Positions 1-5,853 of a DNA stretch of 6,025 nucleotides are shown one piece after another; the first letter of the stretch is position 1, and each line of letters opens with the position of its first letter. A program made the position numbers and the translations under genes. The DNA lies in assembly GCA_013041995.1 (NCBI GenBank), contig JABDRA010000539.1, forward strand, positions 1 to 6,025, given 5' to 3'. The notes beneath the pieces are model-generated. The model was not told the DNA's origin and made no database searches. It was given only the letters and a program-made list of their open reading frames with translations. Source of the DNA: Anderseniella sp. (GTDB lineage: Bacteria > Pseudomonadota > Alphaproteobacteria > Rhizobiales > Aestuariivirgaceae).

Positions 1-437
1 GGTAGTTGCAGTGCATTCGTTCGCTGCTTCTTACGACGCAGTCTCTGCTGCTCACGGCGTTTAGCACGGTTCCGGCAGACAATAGCACGCATCAAGGTCT
101 CGTCAGCCCGCAGGATGTCGTTGGAGACTCTGCGTCCGTTCCAGCGCTCCAGAAAGGACACTTTCGGGTCATCTGATGGCGGCCCGTGGACCTTGGTTGC
201 AATCCGATCATAATGTAGAGGAAATATCCGTTGGACCCAGTTGTTCCATTTCCATCGAGACGCAGTCGCTGCTGCTTCAGAGCGGGTTCGGTTATCCGCA
301 ACGTTCACAGTAACTTGGAACATCGCGCGATTTTTTTCGGCAATGACAGTCTCAAGCAGCCGCTCCTTTTCAGCAAGCCGTTCCTGCAAGTGAGCAATCA
401 GCGCTTCCCTTTCCAGACTGTCAAGATTGTCATTCAC
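1..437 (-). CDS. Hypothetical coiled-coil/basic protein, C-terminus cut by window edge
   Basis: Reading the minus strand from a GTG at 437-435 gives 145 uninterrupted codons that run off the left edge, so the gene is partial. The start is supported by a textbook AGGAGG (complement of 446-451) eight bases upstream. Residues about 5-36 (SLEREALIAHLQERLAEKER...) are rich in Glu, Arg and Leu and look like a coiled coil. The middle (about 60-100) holds a Trp-rich patch (RWKWNNWVQR) and a Pro/Asp segment. Residues about 122-140 are very basic (NRAKRREQQRLRRKKQR), which would suit nucleic-acid binding or a second helix. I do not recognise the family. The coiled coil plus basic tail is only suggestive of a DNA- or RNA-associated role. 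It lies downstream of a decayed frame on the same strand. Confidence is high for a real gene and low for any function. Confidence 0.65.
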   Translation of the reverse strand, partial: MNDNLDSLEREALIAHLQERLAEKERLLETVIAEKNRAMFQVTVNVADNRTRSEAAATASRWKWNNWVQRIFPLHYDRIATKVHGPPSDDPKVSFLERWNGRRVSNDILRADETLMRAIVCRNRAKRREQQRLRRKKQRTNALQL

Positions 438-440
438 AAT

Positions 441-469
441 CGAAGCCTCCTACAGCGGTAAAGGCTTCG
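441..469 (-). repeat. Perfect 7-bp inverted repeat overlapping the ribosome binding site
   Basis: CGAAGCC at 441-447 and GGCTTCG at 463-469 are exact reverse complements, separated by 15 bases. The structure lies in the leader of the minus-strand gene starting at 437. In the transcript one arm includes the end of the AGGAGG ribosome binding site. It could be a protein operator or an RNA hairpin that limits translation. A chance 7-bp match is possible, but its placement on the ribosome binding site is notable. Confidence 0.45.
446..451 (-). promoter_or_regulatory. Strong Shine-Dalgarno deciding the GTG start at 437
   Basis: On the minus strand the sequence reads AGGAGG, then eight bases, then GTG. 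This perfect ribosome binding site makes GTG at 437 the start of the leftmost gene. Its last two G residues also fall inside the right arm of an inverted repeat, so folding of the leader could partly hide the site. Confidence 0.7.
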
Positions 470-489
470 TATAATGCCATTGTGTTTCT

Positions 490-528
490 GAAGCGTTACT
501 TAAATAGATCAATTTCGCCAAACGCTTC
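490..528. repeat. Perfect 8-bp inverted repeat (GAAGCGTT / AACGCTTC)
   Basis: GAAGCGTT at 490-497 and AACGCTTC at 521-528 are exact reverse complements around a 23-base AT-rich spacer. The half-site begins with the same GAAGC core as the repeat at 441-469, so four GAAGC cores in alternating orientation lie within about 90 bases upstream of the minus-strand gene. This resembles a cluster of operator half-sites, but no regulator can be named from the sequence. Confidence 0.4.
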
Positions 529-752
529 CCGTGTCGAATAGAACCCAACAAACTGTTTAGCCTCGCGTTCAATCAACCAATCAGCCGCAGGACAAGCAAC
601 TGGAAAGTGTCACACAATATTTGTTGTGCGTGATGCTGATCATGGGGAGAATAACCCATGCCATTCTCAATCTCAGCGGCACCACCTTTTCCTCCTTGTC
701 AGACGCGAAACAAAGGCGCAAAATCTGCACGACTGTCTGGATGTTCAAGGGA
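496..752 (-). pseudogene. Decayed unknown ORF (in-frame stop plus frameshift)
   Basis: This entry covers the otherwise gene-free stretch of about 470-793. On the minus strand, 609-496 encodes a protein-like tail (HFPVACPAADWLIEREAKQF, then VGFYSTREAF and GEIDLFK, then TAA). Just before it, in a frame offset as if one base were lost near 609-611, codons from 659 read MGYSPHDQHHAQQILCD. That frame continues upstream to about 752 (MISLEHPDSRADFAPLFRV), interrupted by one TGA near 693-695. Joined across the stop and the shift, these pieces make one plausible protein of about 85 residues ending 58 bases before the GTG of the next gene. I recognise no family. Alternatives are a chance open frame or two tiny genes; an AAGGAGG near 690 could instead serve a 33-codon GTG-started frame. 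No convincing promoter for either strand is visible here. Confidence 0.3.
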
Positions 753-785
753 GATCATTTCCCTGCCCAGCGGCCGTCTTCTGAG

Positions 786-791
786 AAGGAG
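786..791 (+). promoter_or_regulatory. Shine-Dalgarno favouring GTG 800 over ATG 794
   Basis: AAGGAG ends two bases before ATG 794, too close for efficient initiation, but eight bases before the in-frame GTG at 800. This spacing is the reason for choosing the shorter form of the small acidic protein. Confidence 0.5.
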
Positions 792-799
792 TAATGGTC

Positions 800-1156
800 G
801 TGAAGATGGATCGCCTCTACAATAAGACTGGTTCGGTTTGGTTGATCAGCGCGCTTGTGCTGATGTTCACAGTGACGCTGACGCTTGAGGTTCAACCTAC
901 TTCTAGACATGACAGATATAACATCAGCTCGGAAGACATGGATACTGCGCAGGCCGAGAACTGCGCTGCTAAGAAAAAGTATCTCAGTGAAACTGAGGAT
1001 AAGGAAGAATACACCGACACGGGAGACACAAAAATCAGCAAGTTTGGGTCAGATACAGTCGAGAACAAGTATATGAACGAGGCTGAGGATAATGCAGAGA
1101 AATACTCAGACAGTTTTTGGTTTTACGGCATGGAGAACGGCTGCTGGAAGCAGTAG
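800..1156 (+). CDS. Small acidic protein with signal-peptide-like N-terminus
   Basis: The open frame starts at an ATG at 794, but AAGGAG (786-791) is only two bases from that ATG. It is eight bases from the in-frame GTG at 800, which I therefore take as the start, giving 118 residues. The N-terminus has a basic start (MKMDRLYNK) and a hydrophobic stretch (about residues 12-28, VWLISALVLMFTVTLTL), fitting a Sec signal peptide or a membrane anchor. No lipobox is seen. The rest is strongly acidic and hydrophilic, with two related segments, KYLSETEDKEEYTDT and KYMNEAEDNAEKYSDS, 30 codons apart. The protein ends in an aromatic patch (FWFYGMENGCWKQ). I do not recognise it. If real, it should be exported or anchored with its acidic part outside the cytoplasm. 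Lower GC than the right half of the window suggests acquired DNA. It converges on the resolvase remnant. Confidence 0.5.
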   Translation: MKMDRLYNKTGSVWLISALVLMFTVTLTLEVQPTSRHDRYNISSEDMDTAQAENCAAKKKYLSETEDKEEYTDTGDTKISKFGSDTVENKYMNEAEDNAEKYSDSFWFYGMENGCWKQ

Positions 1157-1234
1157 CGCCCGCGGCTTGATATTCGAATTCCGGGATGCTCAGGCGTCGC
1201 CGTGGGTATCGTCCGACCATCAGATGGTTCTTGA

Positions 1235-1609
1235 TTACCCAACCTGGCCCCAAGACAGAAGCGCCTTCTCAGCGTTCGTAGGGTCATCCTTGATGCGGTA
1301 GATGGTTGCTCGAGTGAGACCGGTCGTTTTGGCGACCTCCGTGACACCTGTCCCTTTGCCCAATAGGTCCTTCACAGTTCCCAGCTGTTCTCGCGTGTAG
1401 GAAGGCTTGCGCCCTAGGTAAGCTGTTCCCTTGGTCTTGGCCAACTCAATACCAGCCCTCTGGGCCTCCTTTGTGGCTTCTGCTTGAGCCTGTGCGGTGG
1501 CTGCCATGAACGCGATCAGGGCGTCCCGGACGGCCTTCTGGGTGCCGGCCTCCAGCGCCTGAAGCCACCATCCCATTGCAGCAAAGGCCACCCATGAACT
1601 AACATTCAA
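1235..1609 (-). pseudogene. Serine resolvase/invertase, C-terminal remnant
   Basis: The 124-residue reading (TTG at 1609, stop at 1237-1235) matches the C-terminal half of small serine recombinases. Residues about 36-60 (AATAQAQAEATKEAQRAGIE, then LAKTKG) correspond to the long E helix that leads to the DNA-binding domain. They are followed by the LGRKPSYTREQ linker and a helix-turn-helix at about 86-107 (GTGVTEVAKTTGLTRATIYR). Full-length relatives are about 185-200 residues and carry the catalytic serine near residue 10 with conserved arginines. All of that is missing. Upstream the frame hits a TGA at about 1636-1634 with no recombinase homology, and the truncated IS66 transposase begins there in the opposite direction. 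It cannot act as a recombinase, although the DNA-binding half might still be made. It is probably a relic of a Tn3-like transposon or plasmid resolution module. Confidence 0.75.
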
Positions 1610-1652
1610 ACCGGACCAATCAAACGGGGCTGGTCAACTAGGCACCTTACGG
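1610..1652. other. Junction between truncated resolvase and truncated IS66
   Basis: To the left, resolvase homology fades. To the right, IS66 TnpC homology starts abruptly at about 1650 (RVIRIRRPKYAC in the plus frame). No IS66 left terminal repeat (GTAAGCG...) is found here or elsewhere to the left. This is therefore a rearrangement breakpoint, not a clean insertion site. The exact base cannot be fixed without intact relatives. Confidence 0.55.
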
Positions 1653-2765
1653 GTGATCCGCATCCGCCGTCCCAAATATGCATGCCGGCAGTGCGAGACA
1701 GTGGCGCAAGTCCTGGCACCTCAGAGGATCATCACCGGCGGGTATGCAACACCAGCCCTGATTGCGCATGTCCTGATCAGCAAATATTGCGATCATCTTC
1801 CCTTGTATCGCCAATCACAGATGTTTGCTCGCCAGGGTGTGGAGATCGAGCGCTCAACACTTGCTGGATGGGTAGGCGGGGCTTGCTGGTGGCTCGATGC
1901 ACTGCATGACAGGTTGGGCAAGAACATCCTGGCCTCCAATCACCTGTACGCCGACGACACGCCGCTGCCGGTACTCGATCCCGGGCGCCGGCGAACCAAG
2001 ACCGGGCGGTTGTGGGTTTATGCCCGTGATGAGCGAGGCTGGTCAGGCCCAGATCCGCCCGCAGCTGTTTACTTCTATGAGCCAGATCGACGGGCGCAGC
2101 GACCGAAGGATCATTTGAAAGACTATACAGGCGTTTTGCATGTCGATGGTTATATCGGGTTTGAGCAACTGACCGGTGATGACAGGATCGTGCTTGCCGC
2201 ATGCTGGACGCATGCCAGGCGCAAGTTCTACGAGATCTCCAAGGCAGACGGATCGCCGATTGCAGGCGAAGCCGTCCGTCGCATTGCCGAGCTTTACGCC
2301 ATCGAAGCCAAGATCAGAGGCAACACACCTGAAGAACGGCTTGCCGTGCGCCAGGCCATGGCACGACCGGTGGTCATGGAATTGAAGCAATGGCTGGAGG
2401 CGCAGTTACCGCGTATCCCCCAGAGCGGCAAGCTTGCCGAGGCGATCCGGTATGTGTTGACCCGCTGGACCGGACTCAGCCGGTTCCTCGACGATGGACG
2501 TGTCGAACTTGACACCAATCCCGTTGAACGCGCCATCCGCCCTATCGCGCTCGGTCGCAAAAACCATCTGTTTGCTGGTAGTGATCGTGGTGCTAAACGC
2601 TGGGCAACCGTCTGTTCGCTGGTCGAGACTGCCAAGCTCAACAAGGTAGAGCCCTACAGCTATCTCACCGATGTGCTTCAGCGCATGGTCGATGATCATC
2701 CCGCAAACCGGCTCGACGAACTGCTCCCCTGGAACTCGAAAGCCCAAAATCCTGTCAACAACTGA
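1653..2765 (+). pseudogene. tnpC: IS66 family transposase TnpC, 5'-truncated
   Basis: The product resembles the C-terminal 370 residues of IS66 TnpC, whose full length is usually about 510-550. Visible family features include the RRPKYACRQC half zinc finger (C11, C14), whose upstream Cys pair is lost. The conserved HLPLYRQ...ARQGVEIERSTLAGWV block lies at about 48-74. The DDE triad appears as D101 (YADDTP), D165 (HVDGY) and E292 (NPVERAIRP), followed by GRKNHLFAGSDRGAKRWA and the family-typical end RLDELLPW. The catalytic core thus looks intact, but the N-terminal leucine-zipper/HTH region, tnpA, tnpB and the left terminal repeat are absent. The GTG at 1653 has no ribosome binding site and is only the first available start codon. 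The copy should be immobile. If expressed, it could interfere with related elements, but that is speculation. Confidence 0.9.
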
Positions 2766-2770
2766 CAGTG

Positions 2771-2790
2771 TGCAACGACCGGACGCTTAC
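2771..2790 (-). repeat. IS66 right terminal inverted repeat
   Basis: Read inward on the minus strand this is GTAAGCGTCCGGTCGTTGCA. It begins with the GTAAGCG... terminus characteristic of IS66 family elements and lies just after the tnpC stop. No partner copy is present in the window. Confidence 0.75.
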
Positions 2791-2828
2791 AACACAGCAG
2801 GGCAGGGCAGGGCATTTTCACGCCGGAA

Positions 2829-2900
2829 TGTCTGCCATTGGGGCTAAGCCGGTCATGTTACCGGTCTGGCGATGATACCTTCCAATGACCCCGGCAGACA
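2829..2900. repeat. Nested 72-base inverted-repeat structure
   Basis: TGTCTGCC (2829-2836) pairs with GGCAGACA (2893-2900). Inside it, CATTGG (2836-2841) matches CCAATG (2882-2887) across a small bulge, with one base shared with the outer arm. Within the loop, CCGGT (2849-2853) pairs with ACCGG (2860-2864) around a six-base loop. The three tiers could form a branched RNA or a cruciform. It could be a small RNA, a palindromic intergenic repeat or a degraded miniature element. Confidence 0.4.
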
Positions 2901-2984
2901 AAGGATTGCGTATCAGTGTTGCTTTTGGCAGGAATAGGTACCGGTCAGCAGTCCTTCCTGGCGCCCAATCATGAAACCCTGCCG

Positions 2985-3015
2985 TGGCACACCCGACAGG
3001 ATTCAAACCTCTGAC
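2985..3015 (-). other. tRNA 3'-end-like fragment, possible attachment-site scar
   Basis: On the minus strand the order is GTC, AGAGG, TTTGAAT, CCTGT, CGGGTGT, G, CCA. This matches a tRNA 3' end: T-stem, 7-base T-loop, T-stem, 7-base acceptor strand, discriminator base and CCA. It most resembles tRNA-Arg types. It is imperfect: C56 of the T-loop is T, and one T-stem pair is G-G. No anticodon arm or D arm follows on the other side, so it is not a working tRNA. Integrative elements often leave such 3' ends as attachment sites. With this orientation an integrated element would be expected on the higher-coordinate side. Chance similarity cannot be excluded. Confidence 0.35.
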
Positions 3016-3093
3016 AGTAGCGTTCGCTTCGTCCCTGTTCCCAGAGATAATAAAATTGTTGCCCGTCTGTACTGTCAGGCTTATCTGTTATAG

Positions 3094-3120
3094 GAGGCGA
3101 CGCCCGCCTCGGGGCGTTTT
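3094..3120 (+). terminator. Terminator-like hairpin with overlapping alternative stem
   Basis: ACGCCC (3100-3105) pairs with GGGCGT (3112-3117) around a six-base loop, and the T run continues to 3120, as in a short intrinsic terminator pointing right. GAGGCG (3094-3099) pairs with CGCCTC (3105-3110), using bases from the loop and left arm of the first hairpin, so the two folds exclude each other. The structure sits 30 bases before the first start codon of the transporter gene. It may end transcription arriving from the left or act as a leader attenuator. Confidence 0.5.
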
Positions 3121-3150
3121 CGATGGTAGCATCCGCGCCTTGCATGAGAG

Positions 3151-5853
3151 ATGCTCACTGAGCAAAGTGCCAAAGCCGCAGGGACTTCTGAATCGCCGAT
3201 GAAAGCAGCGCCGACAATCGAAGAGAGTGAAAATCACTTTCAACGGCTCGCAACGTCCATTGCCCGATGCTGCGTCAACCACGCGACGGCAACCATCATT
3301 CTGTTTGTCGCAATCGCTCTGCTAAGTGCTGCGCTGGCGGCCACACGACTGAAGATCGATACCAATCCTGCCTTGATGATAAACAGCGAGTTGCCATTCC
3401 GGCAGAATTATCAGGACCTGATCAATCAATTCCCTGCGCTCGATAATGCTTTCGTCGTCATGATTGATGCAGAGGTTCCTGCTAACGGGCGTGATGCAGC
3501 TGGCGAGATATCACGACAGCTGGAGAGGCGGCCAGACCTGTTTACGGATGTCTTTGCCCCTGGCACGGGTCCGTATTTCGATAAATATGGAGTGCTTTAC
3601 CTTGATGAAGCGGCCGTCAAACAGATTGCTGACGATGTCAGGGAATCCTCCCCGCTCATCAATACCATGTCGCTGCAGCCCGATCTTGCAGGCCTCGCCG
3701 ACCTGTTCCAGCAGATGGTACCGGTCGTAGAGATTGGCCGAGCGCCTCCGGAGCTTTCCGGGTTTCTGGACAAGATTGCAGACACGGTCAAAGCAGAAAT
3801 CAGGGGACAGCCCCGACCGCTTGACTGGACGGCGCTCGGTGAAGAGCCTCCATCCCTTACCGAGACGCGCTGGTATGTCCTGGTCAAGCCGGTCCTTGAC
3901 TTTTCAGCTCTTGATCCAGCCGCGGCTCCGGTATCCGAAGTGCGCCGCGTGATGGCTGGCTTCAATGACAAGGGGGTCGGAATCAAGGTCCAACTGACCG
4001 GCGAGGCCGCCTTGAACGCAGAGGAGTTTGATGCCGTTACCAAAGGCGCCGCACTTGCAGGCGCCCTGTCACTTACGCTTGTCACGTTGACAGTGGTGAT
4101 CGGACTTCCGTCACTGGTCCTGGTGGTGCCGGCCCTGGCGCTGATCCTGCTGGGGTTTGTGATCAACACCGGCTTTGCCGCGCTATCCGTGGGAACACTA
4201 AACATGATTTCAGTGGCCTTTGCGGTGCTGTTTATCGGTCTTGGCATCGACTATGCCGTCCACGTGATTCTGCGCTTTGCAGAAGAGCGTGCCGGGGGCG
4301 GCAACCCGAAGGAAGCAGCCATTGCAGCCATCCGAGGTATCAGCGTGCCGCTTGGTCTTTGCACGCTGACCACGTCGCTGGCCTTCCTGGCTTTCACCCC
4401 GACCGACTTCGTCGGCATGGCCCAACTTGGGATCATCGCAGCGGGAGGCGTCGTGATTGCCTTCATCGGCTCGATCACCCTGGTACCTGCCATCCTGTCG
4501 GTTCTTCCCGGGTCTGAAGTAAAGATCGCCCAGGCGTTTTCCAGGCTCACACCACAGCATGGGGGCTGGTTGCGGGCGCATCGGTCGAGCATTCGAAAGT
4601 CCGCTTCAACGGCGTTGATTCTCGCAGGAATCGCGAGCGTGCTTCTCCTCCCGCAAGTACGCTTTGACGGGGACCCGATCAATCTGAAGGACCCGGCAGC
4701 CCCCAGCATGAAGGCCTTCGACGATCTTGCTTATCACCAGCCAGCCCATACCTTTGCCATCCAGGTGCTGAGCGAACCCGGCGAGCCGGTTCGCGACATG
4801 GTCAAATCCTTGAAGGCGCTGCCCCAGGTGCTGGATGTCGAAACGCTGGACTCGATGTTGCCAACCGGCCAGGAACCGAAGCTCGGCCACCTCAATACAC
4901 TGGCTGACCTGCTGCCGGAACAGATTGAGCCGGCAACCGAATTCTCTTTTGAGGAGCAGAAGGACCATCTCACTTCATGGCGTGAGGCCGTCACCGCAAT
5001 GGTCAACGCCGGGAGCGCGAGACAAGAGATCCGCAGCTCGGCTGCCCGGCTTAAACAAGCCCTTGAGGACTTTGTGGTTGCCAGCAACAGCTCGCCGGAG
5101 GACATTCAGGCTCTCCAGGTGTCCTTGGTGCAGGGCTTTCCGAGCCTGTTTGAAGCAACCCGTCAACTTGCCGATCTCGATCGGGTGACGGAAGACAATG
5201 TCGATGACGGCTTCAGGCAACGCTACATTGCGCCGGACGGCAGACGGCGCCTGGAGGTCTTGCCCAAGGGAGATATGCGTGACCCGGCCCAGTTGGACGA
5301 ATTTGTTGCGGCTGTGCTCAAGGTTGCACCGCAAGCCACCGGTGCACCTGTGGAGATTGCAGGCGCTGCCAGTGTTGTATCATCTTCCATGATCAAGGCC
5401 TCCGTGATGTCCCTGGTGCTGGTGCTCATAGCCATGTTTGTGGTCCTTCGCCGCCTGAGTGACGTAATATTGGCTCTCGCGCCATTGCTGTTAGCCGGTG
5501 CGCTGATGGCCGGCTATACGGTTGTGTTCAACTCGCCTTTCAATTTCGCAAACGTGATCGTACTGCCGCTACTCGTGGGGCTGGGCATCGACAGTGCGAT
5601 TCACTATGTGACGCGGGCCCGAGACACAGTCGCTGGCGCAGACGCAGACGTTACCCGAAGCTGGACACCACGTGCTGTGTTGATATCCGGTATAACGACT
5701 ATGGGATCATTTGGCACGCTGTGGCTTTCCGCCCACCGTGGCATGGCCAGCATGGGAGAACTTCTTGCCGTCGCAATTACGATTACACTGTTGTGCACGC
5801 TTGTGGTGCTGCCACAGTTGATCTCCTGGTTTATGAGGCCCGTCAAACGTTGA
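3151..5853 (+). CDS. hpnN: HpnN-like RND/MMPL family transporter
   Basis: The 900-residue product has the duplicated RND layout of the MMPL family: TM1 (about 47-65), a large periplasmic loop (66-295), TM2-6 (about 296-453), TM7 (about 484-501), a second periplasmic loop (502-745) and TM8-12 (about 748-893). The two halves carry matching GLGID motifs in TM4 and TM10, with Asp367 (GLGIDYAVHV) and Asp814 (GLGIDSAIHY). These membrane aspartates are expected to form the proton relay. The sequence after TM1 (KIDTNPALMINSELPFRQNY) and the PDLF...GPYF...LYL region fit HpnN, which moves hopanoids from the inner to the outer membrane. The length is slightly above the usual 860-880. The frame starts at ATG 3151, which has only a weak GAGAG next to it. 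ATG 3199 (residue 17), with AGGGA 14 bases upstream, gives a more usual N-terminus. No hopanoid synthesis genes are visible, so another lipid substrate is possible. Confidence 0.85.
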   Translation: MLTEQSAKAAGTSESPMKAAPTIEESENHFQRLATSIARCCVNHATATIILFVAIALLSAALAATRLKIDTNPALMINSELPFRQNYQDLINQFPALDNAFVVMIDAEVPANGRDAAGEISRQLERRPDLFTDVFAPGTGPYFDKYGVLYLDEAAVKQIADDVRESSPLINTMSLQPDLAGLADLFQQMVPVVEIGRAPPELSGFLDKIADTVKAEIRGQPRPLDWTALGEEPPSLTETRWYVLVKPVLDFSALDPAAAPVSEVRRVMAGFNDKGVGIKVQLTGEAALNAEEFDAVTKGAALAGALSLTLVTLTVVIGLPSLVLVVPALALILLGFVINTGFAALSVGTLNMISVAFAVLFIGLGIDYAVHVILRFAEERAGGGNPKEAAIAAIRGISVPLGLCTLTTSLAFLAFTPTDFVGMAQLGIIAAGGVVIAFIGSITLVPAILSVLPGSEVKIAQAFSRLTPQHGGWLRAHRSSIRKSASTALILAGIASVLLLPQVRFDGDPINLKDPAAPSMKAFDDLAYHQPAHTFAIQVLSEPGEPVRDMVKSLKALPQVLDVETLDSMLPTGQEPKLGHLNTLADLLPEQIEPATEFSFEEQKDHLTSWREAVTAMVNAGSARQEIRSSAARLKQALEDFVVASNSSPEDIQALQVSLVQGFPSLFEATRQLADLDRVTEDNVDDGFRQRYIAPDGRRRLEVLPKGDMRDPAQLDEFVAAVLKVAPQATGAPVEIAGAASVVSSSMIKASVMSLVLVLIAMFVVLRRLSDVILALAPLLLAGALMAGYTVVFNSPFNFANVIVLPLLVGLGIDSAIHYVTRARDTVAGADADVTRSWTPRAVLISGITTMGSFGTLWLSAHRGMASMGELLAVAITITLLCTLVVLPQLISWFMRPVKR

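Larger units (their letters stand above)
1640..2790 (+). mobile_element. IS66-type insertion sequence remnant (right end only)
   Basis: The element consists of the truncated tnpC and the right terminus. The left boundary is the rearrangement junction at about 1640-1652. The right boundary is set by the terminal inverted repeat ending at 2790. IS66 elements normally make 8-bp target duplications; the eight bases after the end are AACACAGC, but the partner copy is lost with the left end. Confidence 0.75.
2791..3150. other. Non-coding stretch between IS66 remnant and transporter gene
   Basis: I see no convincing gene in these 360 bases; the short open frames look like chance. The stretch holds a CAGGG pentamer repeated three times (2798-2814), a nested inverted repeat (2829-2900), a tRNA 3'-end-like fragment (2985-3015) and a terminator-like hairpin (3094-3120). 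GATAAT at 3046-3051 resembles a -10 box, but no good -35 lies at the right distance. Confidence 0.6.

Noticed and set aside
613..628. CACAA/TTGTG inverted repeat
   Set aside because: Only five base pairs with a six-base gap, so it is easily explained by chance.
1777..2202. 141-codon minus-strand frame inside tnpC
   Set aside because: It overlaps clear IS66 TnpC homology, and its composition is that of an antisense shadow.
2798..2814. Three tandem CAGGG pentamers
   Set aside because: Too short for a named repeat class. It starts at the last base of the 8-bp flank of the IS66 end and is probably slippage; noted only for completeness.
3046..3051. GATAAT as a -10 box for the transporter gene
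   Set aside because: Five of six bases match, but the only good -35-like sequence (CTGACA, 3011-3016) is 29 bases away, too far for a sigma-70 promoter.
2984..3202. 72-codon plus-strand frame in the intergenic region
   Set aside because: It crosses the tRNA-like fragment and the terminator-like hairpin, overlaps the transporter start in another frame, and shows no protein-like pattern.
3597..4247. 216-codon open frame antisense to the transporter gene
   Set aside because: It lies wholly inside a well-supported gene, is rich in Ser, Arg and Thr as expected from reading a GC-rich gene backwards, and shows no domain.
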